Source of the DNA: Pollenia angustigena
Taxonomy: Eukaryota; Arthropoda; Insecta; Diptera; Polleniidae
NCBI GenBank assembly: GCA_930367215.1
Contig: OV884056.1
Location: forward strand, 94,499,285 to 94,563,284
Direction: 5' to 3'
DNA: 64,000 nt
Each line of letters starts with the position of its first letter. Positions within the stretch are counted from its first letter, which is position 1. The position numbers were made by a program, and so were the translations under genes. The notes beneath the pieces were generated by a model. It worked only from the letters and a program-made list of their open reading frames with translations, was not told where the DNA came from and made no database searches. Positions 63,211 through 64,000 of the stretch are shown piece by piece.

Positions 63211-64000
63211 TCGTGCCAGTTGTCATCATTTATGAATGACAGAAAGTACTCATTTAGAACTCTGTGGTTTCTATCTACAGTACCTAGCGTTTCATGATGA
63301 TAATTTTTGCTCTATTTTCAACAGATTACATATCTCCTTAAGCAATTCGTTTACAAATTCTGTACCTCTATCTGATTTAAGTGTTTTAAATATACCATAT
63401 TTTAATATTAAGTTTTCTGTTAAGCATTTCGCTGTTGACTTTGCTTCCTTCGTTTCCATTGGTGCTGCTACTATGTATTTAGTTAGCTCACATTGCATTG
63501 TTAGTATATACCGGTAGTTTTCTGAAGGTCGTAGAGGTCTATGACTATAGTGGAAAAACTATTCTTTGGTGTGTCTGTAACACATAACAGTTCCCTGGTG
63601 TGTCTCACTTGCTTGTTCCTTTGACAAAGATCACACTTTAATACATATTTCTTGACCATTTTTGACATATTTTTCCATATACATATATTTTTTTGTTTTA
63701 ATTTTAATATTGTTTTTCTAATTCCAAAATGTCCTCCGCATGGTGTGTTGTGATTCAATTCTATTAACTCATATTTTCTGTTTTCATTTGTTATTCTTTG
63801 AGGATTGCTATACAGTAGAATTCTGACGTCTTTTTCTTTACTGTTATTTATGATTTCTTTCAATCTTTCTATTTTTATGCTCTTAAATATTTCGTCACTT
63901 TTTTTCTAGTGCGAACTTAACACAATTCAATCTGCTTAAAACAGAAGGTAGTTTCTCCAACATATTATCTAGATAATAGGGATTATCGCTACATCTGACG
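63130..64000 (-). pseudogene. gypsy-type integrase, partial, runs off the window
   Basis: 63501-63863 holds the zinc-binding region (HNTPCGGHFGIRKTI, CDLCQRNK) and the first catalytic strand (IVIDLYD). 63292-63498 holds MQCELTKYIVAAP and LKSDRGTEFVNELLKEI with the second catalytic Asp. Downstream, 63130-63290 keeps degraded core text (NDDNWHDW). One frameshift lies near 63500. Resembles 17.6/micropia-type integrases. Confidence 0.8.

Overview
The window is eukaryotic and looks like repeat-rich, AT-rich insect DNA, most likely from a dipteran. The evidence is an arthropod-type Polinton, gypsy/17.6-type LTR retrotransposons (one with env), BEL, piggyBac, hAT-like and foldback-like elements, and LINE reverse transcriptases. 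I see no ordinary single-copy host gene, no rRNA or tRNA gene and no CRISPR array. The species cannot be named from the sequence.

The main feature is an apparently complete Polinton/Maverick (adintovirus-type) element at 3328-18828 (15,501 bp). Its ends are exact: a 6-bp target duplication (CCACTC) flanks long terminal inverted repeats that begin AGTAGTGTG. The TIRs differ only by two visible substitutions and by the copy number of a 56-bp tandem repeat (two units left, six right, accounting exactly for the 224-bp length difference). Inside are a spliced protein-primed type B DNA polymerase (+), then on the minus strand a DnaQ-like protein, major capsid protein, a 56-residue small protein, penton-like protein, integrase with chromodomain, a coiled-coil protein, a conserved Polinton protein and a packaging ATPase. 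Then on + come a PLA2/virion-core protein and an adenain-like protease, and on - an OB-fold-like protein and a membrane-anchored BIR (IAP-like) protein. All catalytic motifs I checked are intact. Three expression features stand out: a 92-nt intron in polB, a canonical -1 frameshift heptamer (A AAA AAC) exactly where the PLA2/core frame overlaps a protease frame that has no usable ATG, and stop/start overlaps linking penton, the 56-residue ORF and the capsid gene.

Left of the Polinton (1-3327) lie a decayed minus-strand gypsy gag with its primer-binding site, and two nested TIR elements. Right of it (18829-32911) are the other half of the repeat that took the insertion, a tnp2-like transposase broken by a TIR element, a decayed LINE, pieces of a gypsy element, and a foldback-like element (30161-32282) with a 10-bp duplication.

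32912-44121 is a broken gypsy-group element with gag, pol and env pieces and a repeat-rich 5' leader. That leader has itself been hit by a young, apparently non-autonomous LTR element (39521-43257, 585-bp LTRs). Next come a gypsy-like element whose gag starts with a SAP-like motif (44.1-47.5 kb), a BEL protease remnant and a piggyBac transposase remnant.

From about 50.2 to 63.0 kb a second, ancient Polinton polB can be recognised in two minus-strand pieces: HNH/Exo II near 50.2-50.55 kb and Exo I near 62.8-63.0 kb. They are in the right order, each beside the same ~183-bp satellite, and about 12 kb of nested retroelements lie between. These include a nearly full gypsy element (52726-58163), a 5'-truncated LINE fused in frame to a gypsy integrase, and a gypsy gag split by a hAT-like MITE. 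The window ends in another gypsy integrase.
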